64,000 nucleotides of DNA. It comes from Leptasterias polaris. Lineage: Eukaryota; Echinodermata; Asteroidea; Forcipulatida; Asteriidae. Position 1 is the stretch's first letter, and every line of letters starts with the position of its first letter. The notes beneath the pieces were generated by a model. It was not told the origin of the DNA. It did not search any database and saw nothing but the letters and a program-made list of their open reading frames with translations. The DNA is taken from NCBI GenBank assembly GCA_037783415.1, contig JAZGTN010000047.1, forward strand, positions 1,364,001 through 1,428,000. Reading direction: 5' to 3'. Both the position numbers and the translations under genes were made by a program. Below, piece after piece: positions 50,101 through 60,600 of the stretch.

Positions 50101-51846
50101 CAGTAGATGATATTGAATGGTCATACAATAGGAAAGTTGACTGTATTGTGTAGATGCATTCACCACGTGATATCATACTTCAGGCTGGCTTACATACATG
50201 AAGTTCATCTATCATTCAACATTTTTCAAAACCACAGAGGATGATATTGAATGGTCAGACAGTAGGAGCGTTGACTGTGTATGTGTACATGTAAATGCAT
50301 TCACCAAATGATATCATACAGCAGCCTGGCATATTATCATTCAAGAGACTTTTATTGACTCATTTGTTTGAATCTTTGTTTTTGTAACTCGCTTTTTATT
50401 TTCATTTCATTGTTTTGTGTTTTGTGTTGCGCATAGAGGCTCCTGCATTATACACCTATCAATTGTATGACGCACTATGAGACCCCCGGGGATGGTGCGT
50501 CAAGTTTGCGTCTTTACTCTCGGAAAAAGTGACTGTGGGTACGTCAAGTCCAATAGTGGTCAGTCAAAAAATCTTCGAGCGGTGCGTCGAGGTACGTCAT
50601 GGTCCGTCGATGTCCATTTCAACATTTATTATTTGTCCGTCGGTGGTGCGTTGCTATCCGCGAAAGGTGAGTCAAAAAAACGTTCGGAAGACCGTCCAAA
50701 TCTGCAACAAGTGTGTCAATTTTTTGACTCAGGGTGGGTCTTTGGACACGCAAATCCGTCCCCACATATGGACAGTGACGCACCATCCCCGGGGGTCTCA
50801 TAGTGCGTCATACAATTGATAGGTGTATTATGCACTATATAAATATCTTGTATTGTTATTATTATTCAAAACCACAGTGGATGATATTGAATGGTCACAC
50901 AGATTGAGGGTTGAATGATTGTGTACTGTGTAGATGCATTCACCAAATGATATCATACAGCAGCCTGGCATACTTTATCAACATTCAAAACCACAGTGAA
51001 TGATATTGAATGGTCAGGCAGAAGGAGGGCTGACTGTGTATTGTGTAGACTACACATTCACCAAATGACACCAACCAAACAGCACTGCAGCAGACTGGCA
51101 TAGTTTATCAACATGTAAAAAAAAAAGTCTGACAGTGGCCGATTCACTTTTATTTTTTATGAATGGTCAAAAAGTAGGTCTGAAGAACGAAGAGTAGGAG
51201 GTGTAGTGTGCTGTGCAGTGAAATTGTATGATTATTTTTAGGCACGACCTTAAATTTGTGTTTATTGACTGTGGGCGTGGCTCGTACACAAACCAACCGT
51301 GTCTGTCTTGCCTTCGAATAAAAGTTAAGGATTTATCTCACTTTTTAAGCATGGATCGGTGATTTAGTCACTCAAATTATCATATCCAAATTATTTATCA
51401 TAGCATGGTGGAACTTGCAAGGTTATTGATTAACACAACTTGTTATATATTCTATAAAAAACTAAATTAATAATAAAAAAAACAATCACGGGATAAAGTC
51501 AGTGTATTTTCTTCCCATTTCCATTGGCATTGCCAGCAACTTAGCAAGAGAAAAATCAACACAACAGAACAGTCATGACAGTTGTCCAACTGAACTGAAT
51601 TAATTTACAAGATAAAGAAAAAGAAACAACACCTTTCTTACATTAACAAAGCTAACATTCTTGGCAATATATCAATAACTTGACAACCTTGGAAATATGT
51701 CAACCTTTTTATGGTTGACCAAGTGCAAGTTCATTTGAGTCCGAGCCAAATTAGAAAGAAAAAAAATTATGCATACTTACTTCCGCAATTAGTTCTGTAA
51801 GCTTGTCTAGCTCGCCATTTTGGCACACCCACTGGAGACCACTCAT
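47089..51846 (-). CDS. MTPN: Myotrophin (small ankyrin-repeat protein), 4 exons
   Basis: Exons 51846-51781, 49015-48902, 47946-47863 and 47172-47089, all in phase 0, joining to 348 nt: 115 residues plus stop, against 118 in vertebrates. The start MSGLQWVCQNGELDKL resembles the myotrophin N-terminal ankyrin helix. The second repeat has RRPLHFAADYGHTEV and GADVN. The third has ISVLLAAIFEGHTSSV followed by LLLEKGAT, where the usual TPLL is replaced by ISVLL. The C-terminus is SYIEFADKDEIKNLLK. Vertebrate myotrophin (V-1) binds the actin capping protein CapZ and blocks barbed-end capping in the cytosol; that role is inferred here. Exon boundaries fall between repeat modules. Intron 1 (49016-51780) carries a CAGGG-ended element and a cluster of repeats. 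A 28-bp repeat array lies directly after the stop codon in the probable 3' UTR. Confidence 0.92.
47863..47946 (-). CDS. MTPN: Myotrophin exon 3 (residues 61-88), ankyrin repeat
   Basis: 84 nt after TTTGCAG. It encodes AVDQNKISVLLAAIFEGH and then SSVELLLEK. Donor GTGAGA; phase 0. Confidence 0.92.
48265..48835 (+). repeat. About 60-bp tandem array in MTPN intron 2, split by a SINE
   Basis: Five or more units of TTTACAATCAGTGAGCTTTC, GGTGGAAAATTAGCTCTGGA and GGATTGATACTGGGATTAAC. The array breaks at about 48465 and resumes at about 48720 around the tRNA-like SINE. Confidence 0.8.
48511..48712 (+). repeat. tRNA-derived SINE inside the MTPN intron
   Basis: The head at about 48514-48589 has TGGTCTAGTGG (A-box) and GGTTCGAATCC (B-box), a good T arm (GTGGG/CCCAC) and 6 of 7 acceptor pairs, but a poor anticodon stem. 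That makes it a SINE head rather than a working tRNA gene. The tail GTAGGGTAAAAACAAAATCA through CCCCGATGC recurs at 7545-7600. Confidence 0.7.
48902..49015 (-). CDS. MTPN: Myotrophin exon 2 (residues 23-60), ankyrin repeat
   Basis: 114 nt after ATCTAG. It begins GANVNQTLSMGRRPLHF and ends with the GADVN turn, one complete ankyrin module. Donor GTAAAT. Confidence 0.93.
49472..50085 (+). mobile_element. CAGGGTTCTGCCCA element, copy 1 (614 bp)
   Basis: Ends CAGGGTTCTGCCCA and TGGGCAGAACCCTG, flanked by TATCA at 49467-49471 and 50086-50090. Highly similar to 59771-60373 over its length and in the same orientation. Contains GTGCCGGTCGG motifs near its right end. In MTPN intron 1; no coding frame of note. 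Confidence 0.92.
50091..51110 (+). repeat. Cluster of ~115-135 bp repeats (MTPN intron 1)
   Basis: Copies begin near 50091, 50228, 50867 and 50987 with TTCAAAACCACAGTGGATGA, GATATTGAATGGTCA and AGTAGGAGGGTTGACTGTGT, then AGATGCATTCACCAAATGAT. An outlying copy lies at 35195. A fold-back element (50444-50832) and a TATATAAATATCTTGTATTG tail separate copies 2 and 3. Confidence 0.8.
50444..50832. mobile_element. Fold-back element with CGTC-rich interior
   Basis: Arms TACACCTATCAATTGTATGA + CGCACTATGAGACCCCCGGG and their complement at about 50778-50829, at least 50 bp without mismatch. The interior repeats GGTGCGTC, GGTACGTCA and GTCCGTC. The overlapping frames are by-products of the fold. Confidence 0.85.
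51130..51780. other. AT-rich intron 1 of MTPN near exon 1
   Basis: Nothing recognised beyond simple AT-rich sequence. Confidence 0.5.
51781..51846 (-). CDS. MTPN: Myotrophin exon 1 (residues 1-22)
   Basis: ATG at 51846-51844 in the context CAACAATGAG. It encodes MSGLQWVCQNGELDKLTEL and ends in phase 0 before GTAAGT. The leader upstream (51847 on) is AT-rich. Confidence 0.9.
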
Positions 51847-52505
51847 TGTTGTTATATATGCCACCAAAGTACTTTTAAATAATTTAAATATTTAACCAAA
51901 CATTCGACAAACTTTAGTTATAAAAGTCCTCGAATTCGGCTCAACTATCGAAAAGTGCTGAATAAAAATAAGGAAGTAATCCAAAGTACGTGCATGGCAC
52001 CGCAGCGTGGTCTACATCGGAAATTATGCCTTTTTAACTGACAAATGGGACCAGTCTAATTCTGCATGGTGTCCACCATAACGTATAAGAAACCGCCTCA
52101 ACATTGCCGAGTACCAGTTGTATTATTGTAACTCACTTCATACGTACAATGCGGGCTCACAATCTGTAACAGTCCTCGTGTGTTTTAAATTTAAGTATTT
52201 AGGTGTATTTTTCACAATAGTGGACGAAAAACTATTGGAAGAAAGGGCATGGTTCACTTCAGTTTAAATAAAGGGACAAAAAACAAAGCGGGAAAAGATA
52301 TTGAGAAAGACATTAAAGTTTTAAAATATTTTTTAAAGTTTCAGCGGTTTTTTTTAAAACAATTTATACGAGTTTCCTGCGATTGATTTGTTTTGTTCAT
52401 ATTACTGCTGATAATTAATTGGAAAAATCCAGTCAAAAGTTTGAATTTGCTCAATTGATTATGGCTGGTTGTCTGGGTTTTGGTTCCCCCACCCCAGATT
52501 ATACA

Positions 52506-52790
52506 GACCATGTAACCTGTGACATCACATGTTTAGTATAGGAGGAGCCACAGAGCCTGGACTTCCTGCAGGCACAATTTGTGCACACAAAATGGAAGAA
52601 AACATTAAATCTCACACATGTCATGGAGATTGCACTATTCAATTTTTATCAACTTTAGTAGTTATGAAGAAAGGGGGCACATCTCCAAACTTGCATCATT
52701 GTTATTTGTATAACTCTTAAATTTATGTTGAAGTTTTGATACAAATATGTAAATTGTCTCATATGACCAGTGTATATGCCATGCCTAAAA
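52506..52790 (+). repeat. Dispersed repeat, copy 2 with empty insertion site
   Basis: GACCATGTAACCTGTGACAT then CACAGAGCCTGGACTTCCTG. Single AGAGC at 52552-52556, where copy 1 holds a 361-bp element. Alignment continues through ATGAAGAAAGGGGGCA to GACCAGTGTATATGCCATGC. Confidence 0.8.
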
Positions 52791-52984
52791 AAAAAAAATA
52801 TATTAATCTTATTTGTAGATGAGTGAACAGATATGAATGAATTTACCATGTACTTATTATCTAAACATGTACAGTGCTGACCTGGAATGGGTGGTCCCCT
52901 CCGCCCACATTGCCCATTTCCAAGCTTGTTTTTCCCTTGGTGGTATCCCCTGGGTGTGATCACTCTGTTTCGGTGGGTACTTAA

Positions 52985-53380
52985 CTAGCAGACCTGCAAG
53001 GCCGTTGTGTTTAGTTTTTGTCCAGTGTTTTGTTTACGTCCTTCGTTCTATTTGTTGTTAGTGTTTAGTTAAATTTATCATTGAGTTTACATGCATGTGC
53101 ATTGAGATATATTTTTACAATTTTTTGATCTCGCCTCGCCCTCAGACCTTTTGGTTCACCGAAGTGTAATTAATATGTGTCTCAATGCAAATGCATGTCT
53201 TTAGGGACCATTGCCTACAAGCTCTGCTTCTAAAATGGATCCCTCTGCGGTATCATATTTATTTTCATCTTGATATATCTTTACTGTATTGTATTCTTTA
53301 AACTGATCGCTCTTGAGTGATAATGTATCTTTTAGTTGTTGATACTGTGGTAAATAAAATGAACCTATGAACCTATATTT
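52985..53380 (+). mobile_element. Probable LINE 3' end
   Basis: Non-coding sequence ending GGTAAATAAAATGAACCTAT + GAACCTAT, a short direct-repeat tail of the kind that ends many non-LTR retrotransposons. It interrupts the dispersed repeat (52506-52790), which seems to resume near 53462 with GACCAGTGTAGTATCTTGCC. No reverse-transcriptase sequence remains. Confidence 0.45.
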
Positions 53381-53805
53381 GGCAGAGGTTATCACCCCCA
53401 CCCCCCAACAAAATCCTGAGACTCCCAGAACACAATGAATGGGCACACCTTGCAAAGTATAAAGCTCCAATTGGACCAGTGTAGTATCTTGCCCACCAGA
53501 AAGGCCCAAGAATGTAGTCACTTTTTTTTTTAAATCAAGTTTACATGGAATAATTACCAGTTGCATTGTTGCACCAGGAGAAAGGGGTCAGTAAATTTTT
53601 ACTTGTGTCGTTTTCTTATTTGGGTTTTCTTTAGGGGAAAAAAGTTATATTAGGGAAGAATTGTTACAAAAGGGACTTTTAAAATATTGAAGGTGTAGAG
53701 TTGGGGTGTTATACAGTTGATGTAATCGGCATTAACTAGCACAATTTAACCTGGGGTTTTCAAAGGTGTTACACCACCTTCAACACCAAGTTAACTCATG
53801 CTTAA

Positions 53806-54177
53806 AGGGACACGTTGCCTTGGATCGGACGAGTTGGTCTATAAAAAGCGTTTGTAACTGTTTGTTATAAAATGCATATGGTTAGAAAGATGTTTTAAAA
53901 GTAGAATACAATGATCCACACAAATATGCCTCGAAATTGCGTGGTTTTCCTTTTACTTTGCGAACTAACACGGTCGGCCATTTATGGGAGTCAAAAATTC
54001 GACTCCCATAAATGGCCGATCGTGTTAGTTGACGATGTAAAAGGAAAACCACGCAATTTCGAGGCATATTTGTGTGGATCATTGTATTCTACTTTTACAA
54101 CATCTTTCTAACCATATGCATTTTATAACAAACGCTTTTTATAGACCAACTCGTCCGATCCAAGGCAACGTGTCCCT
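53806..54177. mobile_element. TTAA-flanked palindromic MITE (372 bp)
   Basis: Two arms of about 185 bp fold almost base for base around GGGAGTCAAAAATTCGACTCCC-type centre near 53990-54008 (about 10-bp stems). Ends AGGGACACGTTGCCTTGGAT and complement. TTAA at 53802-53805 and 54178-54181. Overlapping mirror frames on both strands are by-products of the palindrome. Between RPS10 and MTPN. Confidence 0.93.
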
Positions 54178-54465
54178 TTAATTTTGCATTCCTCCCTTAG
54201 CTACTTGTCTCTGTACCATCTCGATGTTAAAGACCGTGAACAGATTCTTTTTGAATTATTTGACTGTAACAAAAACAATTTCTCAGCTCTAAATCAAAAC
54301 AACAAAAATGACAATCACACATTTTCTTCTTTCCATGTACAGGTAATGAATACCCTTTTTATTTATTTTGTATAACTTCACATATTCAAAAACCTATTCC
54401 TGTTGTTTTGTACACAATGAAAGCTACTGCCATCCTGTGTGTGGTTCCAAGATGAACCATCATGG

Positions 54466-54483
54466 TGTGTGTGTGTGTGTGTA
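54466..54483 (+). repeat. (GT)n microsatellite
   Basis: About eight GT units just downstream of RPS10. Confidence 0.7.
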
Positions 54484-54624
54484 CCCTATAACACTCAGGC
54501 ACCAGTCTACTTCGGTTAATGGTGCCTTATTTTAGAGTATCATAGGGAGGCGTGTACGAAAACAAAGATGGCCGATGCCAGACGGCGAAGGTTATTCCTG
54601 TGACATTTGATGCTCGTTGATTTT

Positions 54625-54663
54625 CTATGGCTGCTGTGATTGACCACGCCCGAACCCTCCTCT
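54625..54663 (-). CDS. RPS10: RPS10 last exon (residues 150-161)
   Basis: A 39-nt coding tail after [20 protein letters not shown] then TAG at 54627-54625. It is too short for ORF detection. It was found by searching for the conserved RGGFGRG terminus and fits the phase. Confidence 0.9.
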   Translation of the reverse strand, partial: RGGFGRGQSQQP

Positions 54664-57600
54664 CTGAATAAGGGTAAGAAAAAAAGGAGTAAGAAAGGGG
54701 GAAAAATACCAAAAAGGGTTGAGGAGTTTGTGAAAGGAAAAGGCATTACAGTTGTGAGGGAAAAGTTTTGTTTTTTTTATGTGAGAATAAACAAATGAAA
54801 CATCTGCAAAGTTTGGTTTAATCCAGTTTCAACCATCTGGTAAAGAATTTGTCACTAACTATTGTTACTAACAATATTCATACTACTAGATTGACACAAT
54901 TTATCCAAAGATAATTTCATAGATACTAATGATCAATACAAGAGGCTGCATATCATTGCTACAAAAACCAAATTGAACAGGTTTTACTATTATGAACACA
55001 ATAACATTTATTAAGTTTATAACAAAAAGTAATGTTTTTTCCATCTAGCCTATGTGTTTAACTTTTCTCCATACAAAGCGAAGTAAACCAAATCGAGGCT
55101 GGAAGTAAAGTAGCCTGGCTCCTTTTCACTGGCATTACTAAAAACCATTATTAGTAGACAGGGAACAAGACAGACGACAGAGGCTACTTACAAACTCAAA
55201 GCTCTGTGTTGTTCCAGCACCAACATCTCCCTTCTTGTCTGGGCCACCTGCTCCAGCTGATAATCAAACAAAAATGAGGGGGAATATAAAAATATTTAAA
55301 ACGGAGCATAATCTTTGCCAATTTTTGTTTACCGTTTCGTTTTTTGACCCTAGCATAGTCTTTCACAAAGGAAAAGTGACAACACACCACACACATACAA
55401 GTATTACAGTGTAAGCATCAAATCTTTAAAGCTATCCGCAAACAAATATTGACACAAAATCCTCAAGAAGAATTCCATATAAAAAAATGGTATTTGTGCA
55501 GAGCTGCCAACATTTGCAATCAGTTTATCTGGTGCAACAATCAGGCAGATATTAAGAAATACATAAGGAGGATACAGACAAAGTTTCCATAATCAGGGAG
55601 ATTTTCAAATTTGTTCATCAGAACATGAAAAGATTGGTTATTTTTTTGAGGGAACATTCTGCAGAATCAGGGAAAGTTGGCAACTATTTGAGAGACGGAT
55701 TCTCGTAAGAAAATGTTAGAATTTGAAGTAGTACATTTGCTGACACACAGATGGCACAGAAATTTGGTGCAAACCCTCAAAGTTGAGAATGGCGCAGTAA
55801 GCAGCCATAAAATTTGGCCAAGGTTGGAAAAAGACTTGGTAAAGTGAGGGGGGGGGGTAGATAAGATTCTTAAGATTCTTAGAATTAAACTTACGTGGTC
55901 CTCGTCTGTAGGTATCGCGCTGAGCATCACCACCAGTGGATGGTCCTCTTTGCTCCATGGCTGTATAGGAAAAATACAATCAATGAGTTTTGAAGGCTCG
56001 GCAATTCACTGAAAAATTTACTTCCATGTATATTTGAAAGAATTGGAAAGAATTTGAAAAAACTATGATCAGGGTTCCAATTTTTTTTTGGGGGGGAACC
56101 CACAAGACCGCAGGGCTTGTAGCTCAGAACTTTTGCTGGATCAATATTAGTTCACAAGACCAGGAGTCAAACTGTGATCTGTTTTTATTTGTCAAATAAT
56201 AAACCACAAGGGAAACTGACCGGGTAATTTTTTTTTAATGATTAAAGGTTGAACAAAGGAAAAAATTGATGAACAAACACCAAGAGAAGATTTACCTCAT
56301 TTGCCTTTTGGGCAAGTACACATTGATATCAGCAGGGGTTTCCCTTAACTTTTTTTTCCACTCGCCGGCCGGGCGAATCAACCAAAATTTTGGATCGCCC
56401 GCAGGTTTTTTCACTAGCCCGCATGTATTGACGTGACGCACACAATTTTCAAAACGTCCAAAAAAAAAAAAAAAAAAAAAAAAAAACGCACGGAAGTGAA
56501 GTTCGCAAAATTGCGTTTTGGGATGATTTTATCCCCTAATTTTTGTCCTAAATCATACCTTTTCCATCATCAACCATTTTCATGGATTCTTGATTTGAAG
56601 ATCGGTTGTTTTGAACTTCATTTGCAATAAAATCTTCGCGAATCAACGATCGTTCGACAACGCACATTGAGAAATAATTCAATGAACTTTGCCCTGCATC
56701 GCCCTCTATCGGCAAAAGTTGTCGGTGTTTAATTAGACTTCATCCAAGGCTGTGTATTGTACACAATCTGCATGCGTGCGGCACACTGTGCGGCAATTCT
56801 TTACTCCGTTCGTGAACGTGTACTGCGTTGAAGTCTAGCCAAGCTCTTATGAATATGGTAATTATCAACGGCCATTAATCACCAATCACAACGTGTGGAA
56901 TGTTGGTTAGCTTGGACTTTGGACCGACTGTGTTGTACATGTACTGTGTGTTGTGTATGCGCTATGCATGTACCGGTGGGCGACCGAACTTTATGTGTGG
57001 GGCCGATGCACGTGTTGTGTGGATACTCTACAGTATGTGCATGGTGTTTTAACGTTTGTATATCAAAATGAACGATCGCAATTCCGTTCGCGATCGCGAT
57101 CGCGATCGCGGCCACATTAAATCAAGCAAATATCCAGACTTATCAAACTAAAAGCTTTAATAAAAACTTTCTTTGGGATTTTACAACCGTACCCTCATTT
57201 ATTGTGAACAAGAACAATTATTTAACTCGCCCGGCGGGCTAGTAAAGGAAGGGTTTTGACTCGCCCGCCGCTGTTTTCACTCGCATTTGGCGACCGGGCG
57301 ACCGCTAATTTCGAACCCTGATCAGACTCAAAGTCAACATTTGAGAAAATCTTTTAAAGATACTATACACAGTGAGGTATTACTATTCATGACTGCTGGA
57401 CTTGTCTAGTGGTGAGTTTACTGGCCCGACTCTATAATTCACTGGCCTCGAGCTTGTGGAATGATTATGAGCAAGAGCTTGCAACCGGGGAAAAAAGTAT
57501 TCCACACAAGAAGATGAGGGGTTATGTAGTCTTAGGCAGGGTTCTCCACACGCGGTTTTGTCCGGGCGCTGCGCCCGGACAAAATTTTCAAAATACAAAA

Positions 57601-60600
57601 TGCGCCCGGACAAAAAATGTAGCGCCCGGACAAAATCGTCGTGCGCCCGGACAAAAAAATCTGCGCCCGGGCAAAATTGTCAGTGCCCGGACAGAAAATC
57701 GCAGCCACTGTTCGGTCATAAATTTAGTGTCAATCAGTAATTTCCACAATGAAACGATCGTTATTAATCACCGCGATCGCGAACGGAATTGCGATCGTTC
57801 ATTTTGGTATACAAACGTTAAAACACCATGCACATACTGCCGAGTATCCACACAACACGTGCATCGGCCCCACACATAACGTTCGGTCGCCCACCGGTAC
57901 ATGCATAGCGCATACACAACACACAGTACATGTACAACACAGTCGGTCCAAAGTCCAAGCTAACCAACATTCCACACGTTGTGATTGGTGATTAATGGCC
58001 GTTGATAATTACCATATTCATAAGAGCTTGGCTAGACTTCAACGCAGTACACGTTTACGAACGGAGTAAAGAATTGCCGCACAGTGTGCCGCACGCATGC
58101 AGATTGTGTACAATACACAGCCTTGGATGAAGTCTAATTAAACATCGACAACTTTTGCCGATAGAGGGCGATGCAGGGCAAAGTTCATTGAATTATTTCT
58201 CAATGTGCGTTGTCGAACGATCGTTGATTCGCGAAGATTTTATTGCAAATGAAGTTCAAAACAACCGATCTTCAAATCAAGAATCCATGAAAATGGTTGA
58301 TGATGGAAAAGGTATGATTTAGGACAAAAATTAGGGGATAAAATCATCCCAAAACGCAATTTTGCGAACTTCACTTCCGTGCGTTTTTTTTTTTTTTTTT
58401 TTTTTTTTTTTTGGACGTTTGGAAAATTGTGTGAGTCACGTCAATACGTGCAGGCTAGTGAAAAAACCTGCGGGCGATCCAAAATTTTTGTTGATTCGCC
58501 CGGCCGGCGAGTGCAAAAAAAAGTTAAGGGAAACCCCCGCCCGGCGGCCGGCGCCGCCAGCGTGCGCCCGGACAAAATTTGACCCTGTGGAGAACCCTGC
58601 TTAGGCACTTGGAAATCTTCAGTGGGCAGTGAATCAATAGACCTTATGCATTGACGTCACCAAGCCGCCATCTCAGAGGTAAACTGATGACGAAACAATG
58701 GAAACGCGCTGATTTTTACGCGCGGCGCACAGGACTGACCAATGAACATCTTCCTTTTGACCTCTAGGCGAGGGCGCCCTACTCAAATGACGTCATATGC
58801 ATAAGGTCTATTTTTTAAGGAAGACACAACTGTGAAGCTAATTATAAATAACAATAGGAAAGACTTTGTTCTTATTTGGTTTACAAAGAGCCGACTGAAA
58901 GAAGAAATTAAGAAAGCGTCACAATAAGAAAGGTTCTAACCTTTGGGTCTTGGTCTGGCGGTCTCGGGGCGGGCCTGTCTCTTGAGGGTGGAGGGGACAA
59001 TCTCTGGGGGGAGATGGAGATAGTCTCTCAGGTACTGTATGCCTTCATTGGTCAAGTACCAGTAGTAGTGACGCCAGGCAAACTGCTCCTTCACGTAGCC
59101 ACGGGACCTCAGCGACTGAAGAGAAAAAGGTGACAAATGAATTTATCAATGGAAGACACTGTCAGGCCTTGAACCTTATTTCCTAACCTTTGTGTGCGTG
59201 GAAGAAGAACATAATGGAAAGTTACAAGAAAAAGGACGCTAGCGATTAATTTCCAAAATTATGTTTAAAGACAACCAAGTGTGAAAGTTTGATCAGTTTT
59301 CTGCCATTCATTAGTCATCATAGGAAGGCTAAATTCTGCATGGGAATGGTAAAACATATCACTGGGTTAGTTCTAACAGCAAAAATAAAACAGAATTGCC
59401 ACATTTCTTTTCGTCAGGAGCCATTTGATTGCTTGCGGCCTTCTGTTGCTGAAATAAAAAAGTACTTTGTGTGCCTGTAAAAAGAAGGGCGTAGAGCCTT
59501 TGTTGAAATTGGAATGCCTCAACCAGTGATAAGCATTTGTTATTTGGACGTACAGTCCTCAATCCTCCATAATTCTCTACTCTACATTCACTCTACACCA
59601 AATTGTTTAGACTTGGGATAAGATCTGAATTCCTAACCCAGTGATGAGGCATTTGTTATTTGGGCCTACAGTCCTAGAAGATCCTCCAAAATCATGTACT
59701 CTATCTACAGTCACTCCACACAAACTTGTTTAGACTTGGATCAAATTGGTATGCCTGGCCCAGTGATAAGCAGGGTTCTGCCCAGGATTTGTTTAGTGCC
59801 GAAATTATTTTTTCCTAGTACGGTCAAGTCAATTTCCTTTCGATCGTGCGCGGAGTGCTTACACATGTGCGCCCTGCAGCTGTGCCTTGAATGTAGGCCG
59901 TCAGTGCGCGCACACCTTTACCACCATGGGAAAACAATTTACAGCATCTATAGCATGGTGCTTACTCTGCAGTTCATTTCCGTTGTATTAAACGCTATAG
60001 AATAGGGTACGCACCGTGATGAAACTGGTATCATGTTTTTCCAAGCGTAGAGCTATAATCAGCGTTACTGGAAACCATTGCAAAATCAATGCGGGTTTCG
60101 TGCGTTGGATATAATGTACATCGTACAGGCGGGAGTGATGCTTGATCCTGATCAGACTCAAACCAAAGAAGTAGGGTACTCGAAACTTTGGATAAAACTT
60201 TTTACTGGTAAATAATTTGTTTTACACGTTGTTCAAAATATTTTGAAGGAAATGAGGGGAAAAAAGGGGAAATGTGTGGTGGTCGGAAAACGAAAAAATT
60301 CTGCCAGTGGTGGTCGGGGAATCATGAGTGCCGGTCGGGTTTTCCGGCACCGACCACCGTGGGCAGAACCCTGGATAAGCAATAGACCAATCCATTAAGC
60401 CCCGCCTCCTTACGAGTTGACCAATCACAGCCACGAAACCTGATCACCATTAGAGCAAAGATCACCAAACGGCTCAAATGGTGATCAGATTTCGCGGCTG
60501 TGATTGGTCAATGAGAAATGGGCGGGGCTTAATGGATCGGTGTATTGTTATTTGGGCGTACAGTCCTCAATCCTCCACTATCCTCTGCTCAACGGTCACT

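Noticed and set aside
50477..50819. Overlapping frames of about 100 codons on both strands.
   Set aside because: They arise from the inverted arms and CGTC-rich interior of a fold-back element.
53882..54111. Two nearly identical 66-codon frames on opposite strands.
   Set aside because: By-product of the palindromic TTAA element; not genes.
57409..57879. 156-codon plus-strand frame, the longest of that region.
   Set aside because: Runs across the boundary of two elements and the GCGCCCGGACAAAA array; composition is that of a repeat, with no domain.
56879..57991. Matching open frames of about 80 codons in the two arms (minus 56879-57115, plus 57749-57991) resembling a conserved peptide.
   Set aside because: They are the same DNA in an inverted repeat; low-complexity GCGATCGC drives the start and no family is recognisable.
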